Below, in pieces: positions 24,257 to 32,557 of a stretch of DNA of 64,000 nucleotides. A program made the translations under genes and the position numbers. How positions within the stretch are numbered: the first letter of the stretch is position 1; every line of letters starts with the position of its first letter. The notes under the pieces were generated by a model, which made no database searches, was not told the origin of the DNA, and saw only the letters and a list, made by a program, of their open reading frames with translations. Origin of the DNA: Streptomyces griseocarneus (GTDB lineage: Bacteria > Actinomycetota > Actinomycetes > Streptomycetales > Streptomycetaceae); assembly GCA_003674045.1 (NCBI GenBank), contig PENC01000023.1, positions 1 to 64,000 of the forward strand, read 5' to 3'.

Positions 24257-26495
24257 GGGCGTCCCCGGAGCTCTCGGCGGCGTTCTCGGGGATCGCGCGC
24301 GTGAGCAGCACCCGGGCCGTGCTGATGCCGCCCGCGAGCAGGTCCGCCGACTCCGTCGGCACGACGAGCGCCTCCCGGCCCGCCGCACGCAGCCGGGCGA
24401 GCACCGCCGCGTACGAGGTGGCGTCCGATGCGTCCAGCGGGACCGCGTATTCACCGGTGACGGCCACCGCCTCCGGCGCCAGGTCGGCCAGCAGCGGATC
24501 GCCCAGGTCCACGGGCCCACCGTCGAGTTCGCGGCCCAGCTGCTCCTGTCCCAGCAGGTCGCGCAGGGCCGCCACCGCGGCCCGCCGCCGGTCCGTGCCG
24601 CCCGCCACCGACCAGACCCACGTACCGGTGCGGGGGAGGAGCGCGCGGGCGAACAGCACATGGGCGGAGGACCTGTGGGCCTCGCCGAGGTCGAGGAGCT
24701 CGTACGCGACGCCCAGGTTGCGGGCCGACGCGGCCAGGAACACCAGCTCCGGGTCGTCGCCCGCGGCGTCCGTGGAGACCCTGACGACCTCGCCGGTGCC
24801 GCGCACCGCGCGCTCCAGCGCGTCGTGGCACAAGGCGGAGAGCAGGCCCCGCGCGGTGGCCTCGGCGGCCGTACGTCCCGCCCCGCTGCCCGCCGTCGTC
24901 GGGACGAACAGGCGGTCCTCGCCGTACGGCCCGAAGGGGCGTACCGCGCCTGCCGGGACCAGGGCTTCCGGGCCGCCGGTCAGCGAGCCCGCGCGCGCCC
25001 ACGCCGTCACGTCCCCGTCACGGGCGGGCAGGCCGCGGGCCACGGTCAGCGCGGCGGGCCCGATCCGGCGGGTGTCCGTGCGGGCGGCGGTGCCGGTGAG
25101 GACACCGCCCAGCGGCACGACGTGGTCGGTGTAGACGCGTGCCGCCGTCTCCAGCGCCGTCAGCCGCGCGCCCGCGACGGTGTGCAGGTCGAACGCGGCG
25201 ATCTGCCGTACGGCGCCGTGCCCGAGGGGCAGGCGCACCGAGCCGGCCTTCAGCGGGGTCTGGGTCCACGGCTCGTCGGTGAAGCCGCGGAACACCCCGG
25301 TGTGCGGCCGGACCAGCACCTGGCGGCTGTTGAGCGCGGCGAGCAGAGCGTCGGTGTCGAGGCCGTCCGGCCCGTCGCCCCCGGGTGCGGGCCCCTCCTC
25401 CGGCGTCGTCACCGCGACCGGGGCCGTGTCCACTGCGGTGTCGCGGCAGAACGGGCAGCGCGGGTGCGCCAGCAGCGGCTCCGTGACCACGTCGAAGGAC
25501 TCGACGTCCTGCACGATCACCTGGCCCCGGGTCTCCGCGGGCAGCGCGCCCGTGGTGAGCCGGAAGATCTCGTAGCCGAGGAGGTTGCCGAGCATCGCCG
25601 ACAGGCCGCGGCCGGGCCCCGGCGCGGGCGGCTCCCCGCCGCCGGGCAGGCAGATGCCGCTCCACAGGTCCGCGGCGGCCGCCGCGTCACCGTGGTCGCC
25701 GAGCCGCAGCACGGCACAGGCCCAGCAGCCCGTGCCGCCCCGCTCCATCAGCGGGCCGACCACCGCGCGGCCGCCGAACAGGGCCATGGGGACGAGGGAC
25801 TTGCCCTCCGGCACCCCTTCCTCCAGCAGCCGGTACAGCTGCCGGGGACCCGCCGTGCCGCCGGTGACCACGACGATGTCGTACGCCGTCAGATCACCCC
25901 AGGCCAGCGGGCCCGCCGGGAGCGGCTCCAGCGTGACCGGGCAGCCCGCGGCGGTGAGGCCCGCGGCCTCCGTCACGGCGTTCGGTTCCGCCTCGCTGCC
26001 CGTCCGGTGGCCGACGGCGGCGATGCCGTTGCGGACCAGGCTCAGTACGCACCAGCGGGCGACCGCGTCGTCACCGAGCACCGCCACCCGCGCGGTGCGG
26101 AAGGCGAGGAACCGGCGGGCCGCGTCGTCGGCGTAGTGGTCGACGTAGGCGAGCTGCGGAGCGAAGCGCTCCGCCACCTCACGGGGCAGCGGGACGGCGG
26201 CCGCGGCATCGGTCTCGGGCGTGTCCCGGGCGAATTCCCGCTCGTACAGGGTCCGCACGAGCGTGCCGACCATGGCGCGCTGTTTCCCGCCGAGCCCCCG
26301 GCACAGGTCGGACACCCGGTTCTCGCCGTTCAGATGCGGAACGAGAAGAGTGGCGAACCGGTACGCGGACGCCGCGTTGAGGTGGAATCCGCCGTGCGCG
26401 TTGTGGAACAGCACCCCTTCCGCGGTCTCGGTGAAGAGCACGTCCCGGCGGATACGGGGCCGCGTCCCGGCTATCTCTTCGTAGGCTTCCAGCAT
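24246..26495 (-). CDS. E1-like TOMM leader-binding protein fused to a degenerate YcaO half
   Basis: 749 residues from ATG 26495. The first about 360 resemble ocin-ThiF-type proteins: a winged-helix N-terminus (GVLFHNAHGGFHLNAASAYR), an E1-like Rossmann core (RVAVLGDDAVARWCVL), and CWAC and CPFC pairs near 255 and 346. The second half begins like a YcaO domain (LVRPHTGVFRGF, then RLTALETAARVYTDHV, then AAEATARGLLSALCHDALER). The EAxER and ExxERD glutamates are replaced, so it should be catalytically dead. Inferred role: bind the precursor leader and present it to the two active YcaO proteins. Confidence 0.85.
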   Translation of the reverse strand: MLEAYEEIAGTRPRIRRDVLFTETAEGVLFHNAHGGFHLNAASAYRFATLLVPHLNGENRVSDLCRGLGGKQRAMVGTLVRTLYEREFARDTPETDAAAAVPLPREVAERFAPQLAYVDHYADDAARRFLAFRTARVAVLGDDAVARWCVLSLVRNGIAAVGHRTGSEAEPNAVTEAAGLTAAGCPVTLEPLPAGPLAWGDLTAYDIVVVTGGTAGPRQLYRLLEEGVPEGKSLVPMALFGGRAVVGPLMERGGTGCWACAVLRLGDHGDAAAAADLWSGICLPGGGEPPAPGPGRGLSAMLGNLLGYEIFRLTTGALPAETRGQVIVQDVESFDVVTEPLLAHPRCPFCRDTAVDTAPVAVTTPEEGPAPGGDGPDGLDTDALLAALNSRQVLVRPHTGVFRGFTDEPWTQTPLKAGSVRLPLGHGAVRQIAAFDLHTVAGARLTALETAARVYTDHVVPLGGVLTGTAARTDTRRIGPAALTVARGLPARDGDVTAWARAGSLTGGPEALVPAGAVRPFGPYGEDRLFVPTTAGSGAGRTAAEATARGLLSALCHDALERAVRGTGEVVRVSTDAAGDDPELVFLAASARNLGVAYELLDLGEAHRSSAHVLFARALLPRTGTWVWSVAGGTDRRRAAVAALRDLLGQEQLGRELDGGPVDLGDPLLADLAPEAVAVTGEYAVPLDASDATSYAAVLARLRAAGREALVVPTESADLLAGGISTARVLLTRAIPENAAESSGDAHVR

Positions 26496-26530
26496 GTCTT
26501 TCACACCTCGTGAAGGAAACGGATGAAATT

Positions 26531-28291
26531 TCACATACACACGGTCGGGAGAGGGCGGCCGTGTGCGTGCCCGGTCGCGTGCCGGGCGAAATCCCGGAGC
26601 AGCCCGTGCACGCGGTAGCCGCCTTCCGGTCCTTCTTCGAGCAGGCTCACATCCACGAGCCGCTCCAGGATTTCCTCGGCGGCCGCGGAGGAAATCCCGA
26701 GGAGTTCCGCCGCGCTGTCCGCCGAAATGCGCGCCGCCGGTGCAGGGCCGACGCGGAGAAAGGCGTCGGCCAGCCGGGGACCGATCCGTTCCAGCGCGTC
26801 CCGGAATGCCGTGGGCACCGACATCCGCGGGTCGTCGGGAAGGGAGAGCCGCGCCACGGGGTCCTCGCGCAGCCAGGCCACGCAGTCGGAGACCTTCAGC
26901 CGCGGCCGGGTCAGCAGGCGCGCCGCCACGATGCGCAGCGCGAAGGGGAAGTGCCCGCACGCCGCCGCCAGCTCGCGCACCGCCGACGGCTCCGCCTCCG
27001 CCCTGCCGTCACCGAGGACGGACGACAGCAACAGGGCGGACTCGTCCCCCGGGAGCGGGCCCAGGCGGTGCACCCAGCCGCCGTGCGCCGCGACGAGCCC
27101 GGCGAGCCCGAGCCTGCTGGTGAGGATCGCGGCGCTGCCCGTGCCCGTGGGCAGCAGTGGCCGCACCCGGTCGGCGTCGGTCACGTCGTCCAGCACGAGC
27201 AGCATCCGGCCCCCGCCCCGCGCGTCGGGGCCGGCCCCCGCCCTGCGGTCCAGCTCGGCGGCCATCTCCGCCGTCGGCCGCGGTGTGCCGTCGGGCCCGG
27301 TCGCGCGGACGGCGAACCGGCCGTCGGGGAAGTGCTCCCCGGCCTTCTGGGCCGCGTGCAGGGCGAGCGCCGTCTTGCCGATGCCCACAGGGCCCGTCAG
27401 CACCGCGATCATCGGGCCCGAGCGGGCGCCGGTGAGCCGCTCGACCAGGGCCGCGCTCTGCGCCGCCCGGCCGGTGAAGCAGGAGACGGCGGAGGGCGGA
27501 GCCTCTTCTCGCGGCACGGCGGTGGCCGGGGGAGGGGCGGCCACGGGCGGGCCCATGGGCTCGCCGCGCAGGATGCCCAGCTCCAGCCGCCGCAGCGCGG
27601 GCCCGGGATCCACCCCGAGTTCCTCCCGCAGATACCGCTTGACCCCTCGGTACTCGGCGAGCGCCTCCGCCTGCCTGCCCGTGCGGTAGAGGGCCTCGAT
27701 GAGCTGCTCGCGGAACCGCTCGTGGCCCGGATGGGACCGCACGGCCGCCCACAGCTCCACGAGCGCCTGCCCGCAGCGGCCCAGCGCGAGTTCGATGTCG
27801 CAGGCCCGCTCGACGACGGCCAGCCGCTCCTCGACGAGCCCCGGCAGCTCGCCCCGCCGCAGGAAGTCCGACGGCACGTTGGACAGCAACGGCCCCTGCC
27901 ACAGCGTCAGCGCCTCCTTGAGCAGGCACAGCTCCGCCTCAAGATCGCGCTCGGCCCGTGCCCGCGCCCGCAGCTCGCGGAAGCGGTCCAGGTCGAGCGA
28001 GCCCGCCTCGACGACGATCCGGTAGCCGCCCGGCACGGACTCCAGCGCCGCGCCCGAAATCCCGTACTTGGCGAACGTCCTGCGCAGCCGCAGTACACAC
28101 GTGTGCAGCGCCGCCTTCGCCGACGACGGCTCCTCGTCGCCCCAGATCGCGCGCCGCAGGAAGTCCGTCGTGACCACGGCGCCGGGGCGCAGGAGCAGTG
28201 CGGCGAGCAGGATCGTGGGCTTCGACGGGGGAAGGACGACGACCTCGGGGCCGTCGGCGATCCGTAAAGGGCCGAGAACGTGAAAGCGCAA
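26531..28291 (-). CDS. AfsR/SARP-type pathway regulator with NB-ARC ATPase domain
   Basis: About 586 residues if started at TTG 28291 (LRFHVLGPLRIADGPEVVVL). This puts the OmpR-like winged helix at the N-terminus; no good ATG lies nearby. An upstream ATG at 28435 would add a 48-residue tail. The DNA-binding domain (about 1-90) is followed by a BTAD domain (LDRFRELRARARAERDLEAE and later). Next come an NB-ARC P-loop (TGPVGIGKTALAL near 295) with a LLVLDD Walker B, and a winged-helix end. It heads the maturase operon (35-base gap) and is probably its activator. Confidence 0.88.
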   Translation of the reverse strand: MRFHVLGPLRIADGPEVVVLPPSKPTILLAALLLRPGAVVTTDFLRRAIWGDEEPSSAKAALHTCVLRLRRTFAKYGISGAALESVPGGYRIVVEAGSLDLDRFRELRARARAERDLEAELCLLKEALTLWQGPLLSNVPSDFLRRGELPGLVEERLAVVERACDIELALGRCGQALVELWAAVRSHPGHERFREQLIEALYRTGRQAEALAEYRGVKRYLREELGVDPGPALRRLELGILRGEPMGPPVAAPPPATAVPREEAPPSAVSCFTGRAAQSAALVERLTGARSGPMIAVLTGPVGIGKTALALHAAQKAGEHFPDGRFAVRATGPDGTPRPTAEMAAELDRRAGAGPDARGGGRMLLVLDDVTDADRVRPLLPTGTGSAAILTSRLGLAGLVAAHGGWVHRLGPLPGDESALLLSSVLGDGRAEAEPSAVRELAAACGHFPFALRIVAARLLTRPRLKVSDCVAWLREDPVARLSLPDDPRMSVPTAFRDALERIGPRLADAFLRVGPAPAARISADSAAELLGISSAAAEEILERLVDVSLLEEGPEGGYRVHGLLRDFARHATGHAHGRPLPTVCM

Positions 28292-28326
28292 ATTCCGCCA
28301 CCCCTGCAGAGTTCTTATGGATTCCC

Positions 28327-28360
28327 GATTCCGGGCACACGGTGATTCCGGGCATACGGC
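28327..28360. promoter_or_regulatory. 17-bp tandem repeat upstream of the SARP start
   Basis: GATTCCGGGCACACGGT (28327-28343) is followed directly by GATTCCGGGCATACGGC (28344-28360), 15 of 17 matching. It lies 36-69 bases upstream of the proposed SARP start codon, a position suited to activator or repressor sites near the promoter. Confidence 0.6.
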
Positions 28361-28429
28361 AGCGACGCGCCACGGGGGTGCACCTCGCCCTGGCGACTGC
28401 TTCGTCCCCAGAGTGTGCAACACGTCATC

Positions 28430-28446
28430 CGACACTCGGAGTGTCG
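28430..28446. promoter_or_regulatory. Perfect 17-base palindrome in the SARP/XRE intergenic region
   Basis: CGACACTC-G-GAGTGTCG. Both arms are perfect. A related half-site GAGTGTGC lies about 20 bases to the left (28411-28418). A likely binding site for a dimeric regulator. Confidence 0.6.
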
Positions 28447-28462
28447 TGAGTTCCAGTGGTGG

Positions 28463-28521
28463 CCGGGAGAAGTGCCGGGGGCTGTCGGAGAATTACCGTC
28501 GGTGATCCGGGAGAAGTGCCG
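28463..28521. promoter_or_regulatory. 15-bp direct repeat with 44-bp period
   Basis: CCGGGAGAAGTGCCG occurs at 28463-28477 and 28507-28521. The 44-base period equals four helical turns, so both sites face the same side of the helix. SARP proteins bind direct repeats at 11- or 22-base periods, so this may be a SARP or XRE target. Assignment is inferred. Confidence 0.55.
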
Positions 28522-28662
28522 CGCGGCTTTCGGTTTCAGATGTCGTTCCGTTGCCGCGCCCAACTCCTTCCGTCTTCACCGGATCTCGGGACGGACTGGT
28601 CAGCGCGGTCCTGATCCGGTAGAAACGGGCATGCAATGATCGTTTGAAGACGGGCCCGTGAA

Positions 28663-29505
28663 GTGATGGTGAAACAGGACCAGAGTCCCGAGTCCGTGCG
28701 GGCCGTTCCGTGCGAGGGAACGGGTTCCGTCAGCCCTCTGCTGCGTGCGTGGCGCGAACGGGTCGACCGGCGGCGCATACCCGAGCTCCGCGGCTGGGGT
28801 CACCGGTCCGGCTCGCGGATGTCGCAGGCCGACGTCGCCCGGCTGACCGGGGTGAGCGAAGGCTGGTACCGCGCGCTGGAGACCGGCGCGCCCCGCGAGT
28901 TCTCGGACGCCTTCCTGCTGCGGGTCGCCCGCGCGCTGCGGCTCAGCGAGACCGAGACCCTGACCCTCTTCCTCGGCGTCTCCGGCCGCCGGCCGCCGGT
29001 GAGCGGCGCCCCGTGCGGACAGGCCACCGCGGACCCGGCGACGCTCGCCCTCCTGGAGCACCAGGCGCCGCACCCCGCCTACCTCTCGGACGCGGCCTGG
29101 AACATCGTCGCCGTCAACACCGCCATGGCCGAGTGGTTCCCCTTCACCCGCGAGCCCGGGGCCAACCTCATGCGCTGGGCCCTGACCTCGGACGAGGCCC
29201 GCGAACAGGTGCTGGACTGGGAGGAGACCTGTGCCCGCACCTACCTGCCCATGCTCCGGCTGGCCGGTCACCGGGCCCCGCGCGACGCGCGGATCCAGGC
29301 CCTCGTCCAGGACGTCCTCGCCGCGAACGGCACCTGCCGCCGCATCTGGGCCGAGCAGCACGCCGTGGTCGAGCACCCCGGCGGCCACGGCCTCCGCCTG
29401 CGGCTGCCCTGCCACGGCGGCGCGGAGATTCGCGTCACCAGCCACGTCCTGATGCCCGCGGAACAGCCCGACCTGCGCTTCGTCGTCGTCACCGCCGTGG
29501 ACTGA
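28663..29505 (+). CDS. XRE-family regulator with MmyB-like ligand-binding domain
   Basis: 280 residues (GTG 28663 or ATG 28666). An N-terminal helix-turn-helix (MSQADVARLTGVSEGWYRAL, about residues 53-72) is followed by SETETLTLFLGVSGR. The C-terminal MmyB-like domain, a PAS-like pocket known to bind fatty acids, contains YLSDAAWNIVAVNTAMAEWF and ends with RLPCHGGAEIRVTSHVLMPA. In streptomycetes MmyB regulators often sit beside and control oxidoreductases. Here it precedes the ferredoxin/P450 genes and is divergent from the SARP, making it a second pathway regulator. Confidence 0.9.
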   Translation: MMVKQDQSPESVRAVPCEGTGSVSPLLRAWRERVDRRRIPELRGWGHRSGSRMSQADVARLTGVSEGWYRALETGAPREFSDAFLLRVARALRLSETETLTLFLGVSGRRPPVSGAPCGQATADPATLALLEHQAPHPAYLSDAAWNIVAVNTAMAEWFPFTREPGANLMRWALTSDEAREQVLDWEETCARTYLPMLRLAGHRAPRDARIQALVQDVLAANGTCRRIWAEQHAVVEHPGGHGLRLRLPCHGGAEIRVTSHVLMPAEQPDLRFVVVTAVD

Positions 29506-29515
29506 GTCCGCTCCT

Positions 29516-29567
29516 CCTTCCGGTACGCGCTTCCGGTGCGAGCTTGCGGTGTGAGCTTCCGGTACGA
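29516..29567. promoter_or_regulatory. Four tandem 13-bp iterons before the ferredoxin-P450 operon
   Basis: CCTTCCGGTACGC (29516), GCTTCCGGTGCGA (29529), GCTTGCGGTGTGA (29542) and GCTTCCGGTACGA (29555) follow without gaps. The consensus is GCTTCCGGTRCGA. They begin 10 bases after the XRE stop and end 147 bases before the ferredoxin ATG. Tandem sites of this kind suggest cooperative regulator binding, possibly by the adjacent XRE/MmyB protein (inferred). Confidence 0.7.
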
Positions 29568-29714
29568 GAAGCATTACTGCTTTTGTTCCGTTCGCCTGGT
29601 TCATCCTGTCGAGTGTTCCCCGTCGGAGCAGCGCCACCGGCGCCGTGCCGCCCCGGATGATAGGAAGGAAAGGGACGCACGGGGACGGAACGGGGCGGCG
29701 GAAGGAGCGTTCGC

Positions 29715-29924
29715 ATGCACGTCGTGGTCGACCTCAATCGCTGCCAGGGCTACGCCCAGTGCGTCTTCCTCGCACCGGAAGTGTTCGAACTGCACGGTGA
29801 AGAAGCCCTGATGTACAGCCCCGAGGTCCCCGAGGACCAGCGGGAGAAGGTGCTCAGGGCGGTGGCCGCCTGCCCCGTGCAGGCCGTCTTCGCGGGCGAA
29901 CAGGCGGGCGCCGGTGCCGGGTGA
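29715..29924 (+). CDS. Small [3Fe-4S]-type ferredoxin, P450 partner
   Basis: 69 residues. The cluster ligands are Cys10 and Cys16 (CQGYAQC) and Cys53 (ACPVQAV). A Tyr replaces the fourth Cys at position 13, the pattern of actinobacterial 3Fe-4S ferredoxins that feed cytochromes P450. There is a good ribosome-binding site (GAAGGAG). It overlaps the reductase gene by 11 bases. Cytoplasmic one-electron carrier from the reductase to the P450 at 31317. Confidence 0.93.
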   Translation: MHVVVDLNRCQGYAQCVFLAPEVFELHGEEALMYSPEVPEDQREKVLRAVAACPVQAVFAGEQAGAGAG

Positions 29925-31278
29925 CGCCCCAGGAGGGCGGATCGTCGTCGTCGGCGCCTCGCTGGCCGGGCTGCGGGCCGCGGAGGCGCTGCGCGACGGA
30001 GGCTTCACCGGCGAGCTCACCCTGGTCGGCGACGAACCCGACCCTCCGTACGACCGGCCGCCGCTGTCCAAGGGCGTGCTGCTCGGGCGGACCCGCGCCG
30101 ACGCGTGCGGGCTGCCCTCCCGCCGCCCGCTGGACGCCCGCTGGAAGCTCGGCGTCCCGGCCACCGGGCTCGACCCGCTCGCCAAGCAGGTGCTCCTCGC
30201 CGACGGCGAACGCCTCGGCTTCGACCGGCTGCTGATCGCCACCGGCACCCGCGCCCGCCCCTGGCCGGACCCCGGGGAAGCCGCCCTGGACGGGATGTTC
30301 ACCCTGCGCACGAGCCGCGACGCGGAACGCCTCGCCGAGCGCCTCGACGCGGGCCCGCGCCGCGTCCTGGTGATCGGCGCCGGGTTCACCGGATCGGAGA
30401 TCGCCTCCGGGTGCCGGGAGCGCGGGCTGGCCGTGACGGTCGTCGAACGCGGCCGGGCACCTCTCATCGGCGCGCTCGGCGGCACGGTCGGCGCCTTCGC
30501 CACCGAACTCCAGCGGGCCCACGGCGTCGACCTGCGCTGCGGGGTGACGGTCACCTCCCTCACCGGCCACGACGGCCGCCTCACCGGCGCCGTGCTCTCC
30601 GACGGCGAACGGATCGACGCCGACATCGCCGTGGTCGCCCTGGGCGCCGTCCGCAACACCGAGTGGCTGGCCGGCACCGGCCTCGCCGCCGGGCCCCGCG
30701 GCGTGGCCTGCGACGCGGGCTGCCGCGTGTTCGACATGTACGGCATCGTCACCGACGACATCTTCGTCGCCGGGGACGTCGCCCGCTTCCCGCACCCGCT
30801 GTACGAATACCAGCTCCTCGCCCTGGAGCACTGGGGCAACGCCGTGGCCCAGGCGGAGACCGCCGCCCACAACATGATCAGCCGCGGCCCGGACCGGCGG
30901 CCGCATCTGACCGTGCCCGCCTTCTGGTCCAGCCAGTTCGGCCTCAACATCAAGTCGGTCGGCGTGCCCACCTTCTCCGACCAGGTCGTCATCGCCCAGG
31001 GCTCGCCCGGCGAGCGCCGCCTGGTCGCGGTCTACGGCTACCGCGGGCGCGTCACCGCCGCCGTGACCGTCAACCGCGCCAAATGGCTGGAGTACTACCA
31101 GCACCTGATCGAGACCGCGGCCCCGTTCCCGCCGGACCCCGGCGCCGCCGACTTCGACGGGAGCGAGCCCGTCCCCTCCGACGTACCCGACCCCCGGGTC
31201 CTCTCGCACGGGCCGACCGTCTACGTCACCGGCCACCTGCCGCTTCTCCGCCCGCCCTCGCGCCGGCCCGGCGGCTGA
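29914..31278 (+). CDS. FAD-dependent ferredoxin reductase
   Basis: 454 residues from a GTG inside the ferredoxin gene. FAD motif VVVGASLAGLRAAEAL near residue 10, PPYDRPPLSKGVL near 43, NAD(P) motif VIGAGFTGSEIA near 151, and DDIFVAGDVARFPHPLYEYQ near 280, followed by LEHWGNAVAQ. This is the pyridine-nucleotide disulfide oxidoreductase type that passes electrons from NAD(P)H to P450 ferredoxins, like putidaredoxin reductase. With the flanking ferredoxin and P450 genes it makes a complete monooxygenase system. Confidence 0.93.
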   Translation: MPGDAPGGRIVVVGASLAGLRAAEALRDGGFTGELTLVGDEPDPPYDRPPLSKGVLLGRTRADACGLPSRRPLDARWKLGVPATGLDPLAKQVLLADGERLGFDRLLIATGTRARPWPDPGEAALDGMFTLRTSRDAERLAERLDAGPRRVLVIGAGFTGSEIASGCRERGLAVTVVERGRAPLIGALGGTVGAFATELQRAHGVDLRCGVTVTSLTGHDGRLTGAVLSDGERIDADIAVVALGAVRNTEWLAGTGLAAGPRGVACDAGCRVFDMYGIVTDDIFVAGDVARFPHPLYEYQLLALEHWGNAVAQAETAAHNMISRGPDRRPHLTVPAFWSSQFGLNIKSVGVPTFSDQVVIAQGSPGERRLVAVYGYRGRVTAAVTVNRAKWLEYYQHLIETAAPFPPDPGAADFDGSEPVPSDVPDPRVLSHGPTVYVTGHLPLLRPPSRRPGG

Positions 31279-31316
31279 TCCCCCACCGGCCCCGCCACCC
31301 CTCACCTGGAGCCCGT

Positions 31317-32546
31317 ATGTCCTCCCCGGAGACCCTGTTCCGCCGGATCACCGACTACGCCAGCCGCGCCGACCCCTACCCGCTCTACGCCGAACTGCGC
31401 GAACACGGGGTGGCGCGCCAGGAGGACGGCTCGTACCTGGTGGGCACCTACGACGAGATCGCCGCACTGCTCCACGACCCGCGCGTCAGCTCCGACCCGC
31501 ACAGCCGCGCCGAACCCTTCAGGGACCCGCTGGCCCTCCAGGAGGGCATGCCGGTGTCCTTCATCGGCCAGGACGACCCCGAACACGACCGGCTCCGCAG
31601 ACTGGCCATGCGGCACTTCGGACCGCCCCACACCCCCCGTCGCGTCGACGCGCTCCAGGGCGAGCTCGTGCGCATCGCGGAGGAACTCGCCGACGGCTTC
31701 GGCGACAAGGAACGCCTCGACCTCGTCGACGACTTCGCCTTCCCCCTGCCCGTCACCGTCATCTGCCGACTGCTCGGCGTGCCGCCCGGCGACGTGCAGC
31801 AGGTCCACGTCTGGGCCGACACCGTCGTCGCCGGGCTCGACTTCACGCCCGACGAGGACCCCGAACCCCGTCGGCGCGCCTCCCTGGAGGCACGCGCCGC
31901 CATGGGCAGGTACCTGGGCGAGCTCGCCGAGGAACGGCGCCGCCGCCCCACCGACGACATGCTCTCCGCCCTCGCCAACGACGACGGGCCGGACGGGCGG
32001 CTCACCCAGCCCGAACTGATGGTCACCTCGGTGCTGCTGCTCATCGCCGGGCACGAGACCACCGTCAACCTGATCAGCAACGGCATGCTCACCCTGATGC
32101 GCCACCCCGAGGCGTTCGAGAAGCTCCGCGCCGATCCCACGCTGATGCCGGGCGCGGTGGAGGAACTGCTGCGCTACGAACCCCCGGTGCAGTTCCTGCC
32201 CCAGCGCACCCCGCTGGCCGACATCGAGGTGGGCGGGGTCACCGTGCCCAAGGGCTCGCCGCTGATCCTCGTGCTCGCCGCCGGCAACCGCGACCCCCGG
32301 CGCTTCACCGATCCCGACCGCTTCGACATCACCCGCCAGGACAACCAGCACCTGGGCTTCGGCAGCGGCGTCCACAACTGCTTCGGCGCCCCCCTGGCCC
32401 GGATGGAGACCCGTGTCGCGCTGACCACGCTCCTGGCCCGGCTGGTCGGCCCCCGGCTGCTCCAGGACCCGCCCGAGTACCGCCGCAGCCCCGTCCTGCG
32501 CGGGCCCCGGCACCTGCCCGTCGCGCGGACGCCCGGGGGGCGGTGA
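31317..32546 (+). CDS. Cytochrome P450 monooxygenase
   Basis: 409 residues. I-helix LLLIAGHETTVNLIS near residue 240, K-helix VEELLRYEPP near 280, and heme loop FGSGVHNCFGAPLARME near 345 with the axial Cys. It resembles CYP105/CYP107-type actinobacterial enzymes. It lies 38 bases after the reductase and is likely cotranscribed with it. In this context it probably hydroxylates or otherwise oxidises the RiPP, but the substrate cannot be read from the sequence. It ends 11 bases from the convergent acyltransferase gene. Confidence 0.92.
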   Translation: MSSPETLFRRITDYASRADPYPLYAELREHGVARQEDGSYLVGTYDEIAALLHDPRVSSDPHSRAEPFRDPLALQEGMPVSFIGQDDPEHDRLRRLAMRHFGPPHTPRRVDALQGELVRIAEELADGFGDKERLDLVDDFAFPLPVTVICRLLGVPPGDVQQVHVWADTVVAGLDFTPDEDPEPRRRASLEARAAMGRYLGELAEERRRRPTDDMLSALANDDGPDGRLTQPELMVTSVLLLIAGHETTVNLISNGMLTLMRHPEAFEKLRADPTLMPGAVEELLRYEPPVQFLPQRTPLADIEVGGVTVPKGSPLILVLAAGNRDPRRFTDPDRFDITRQDNQHLGFGSGVHNCFGAPLARMETRVALTTLLARLVGPRLLQDPPEYRRSPVLRGPRHLPVARTPGGR

Positions 32547-32557
32547 GCGGCGGCGGG

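Larger units (their letters stand above)
28292..28662. promoter_or_regulatory. Divergent regulatory region between the SARP and XRE genes
   Basis: 371 bases without a gene, unusually rich in repeats: a 17-bp tandem pair, a 17-base palindrome and a 15-bp direct repeat 44 bases apart (listed separately). It must hold the promoters of the SARP-led operon (minus) and of the XRE gene (plus). Confidence 0.75.

Noticed and set aside
11630..26495. Classical thiopeptide cluster
   Set aside because: LanB, dehydrogenase, YcaO and leader-binding genes fit, but the second SpaB_C-like (pyridine-forming) protein is missing and the core has only two Cys. Called thiopeptide-related instead.
26531..28435. SARP start at ATG 28435
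   Set aside because: It adds 48 residues of non-conserved sequence before the winged helix and reads through the repeat-rich control region. TTG 28291 is preferred, though not certain.
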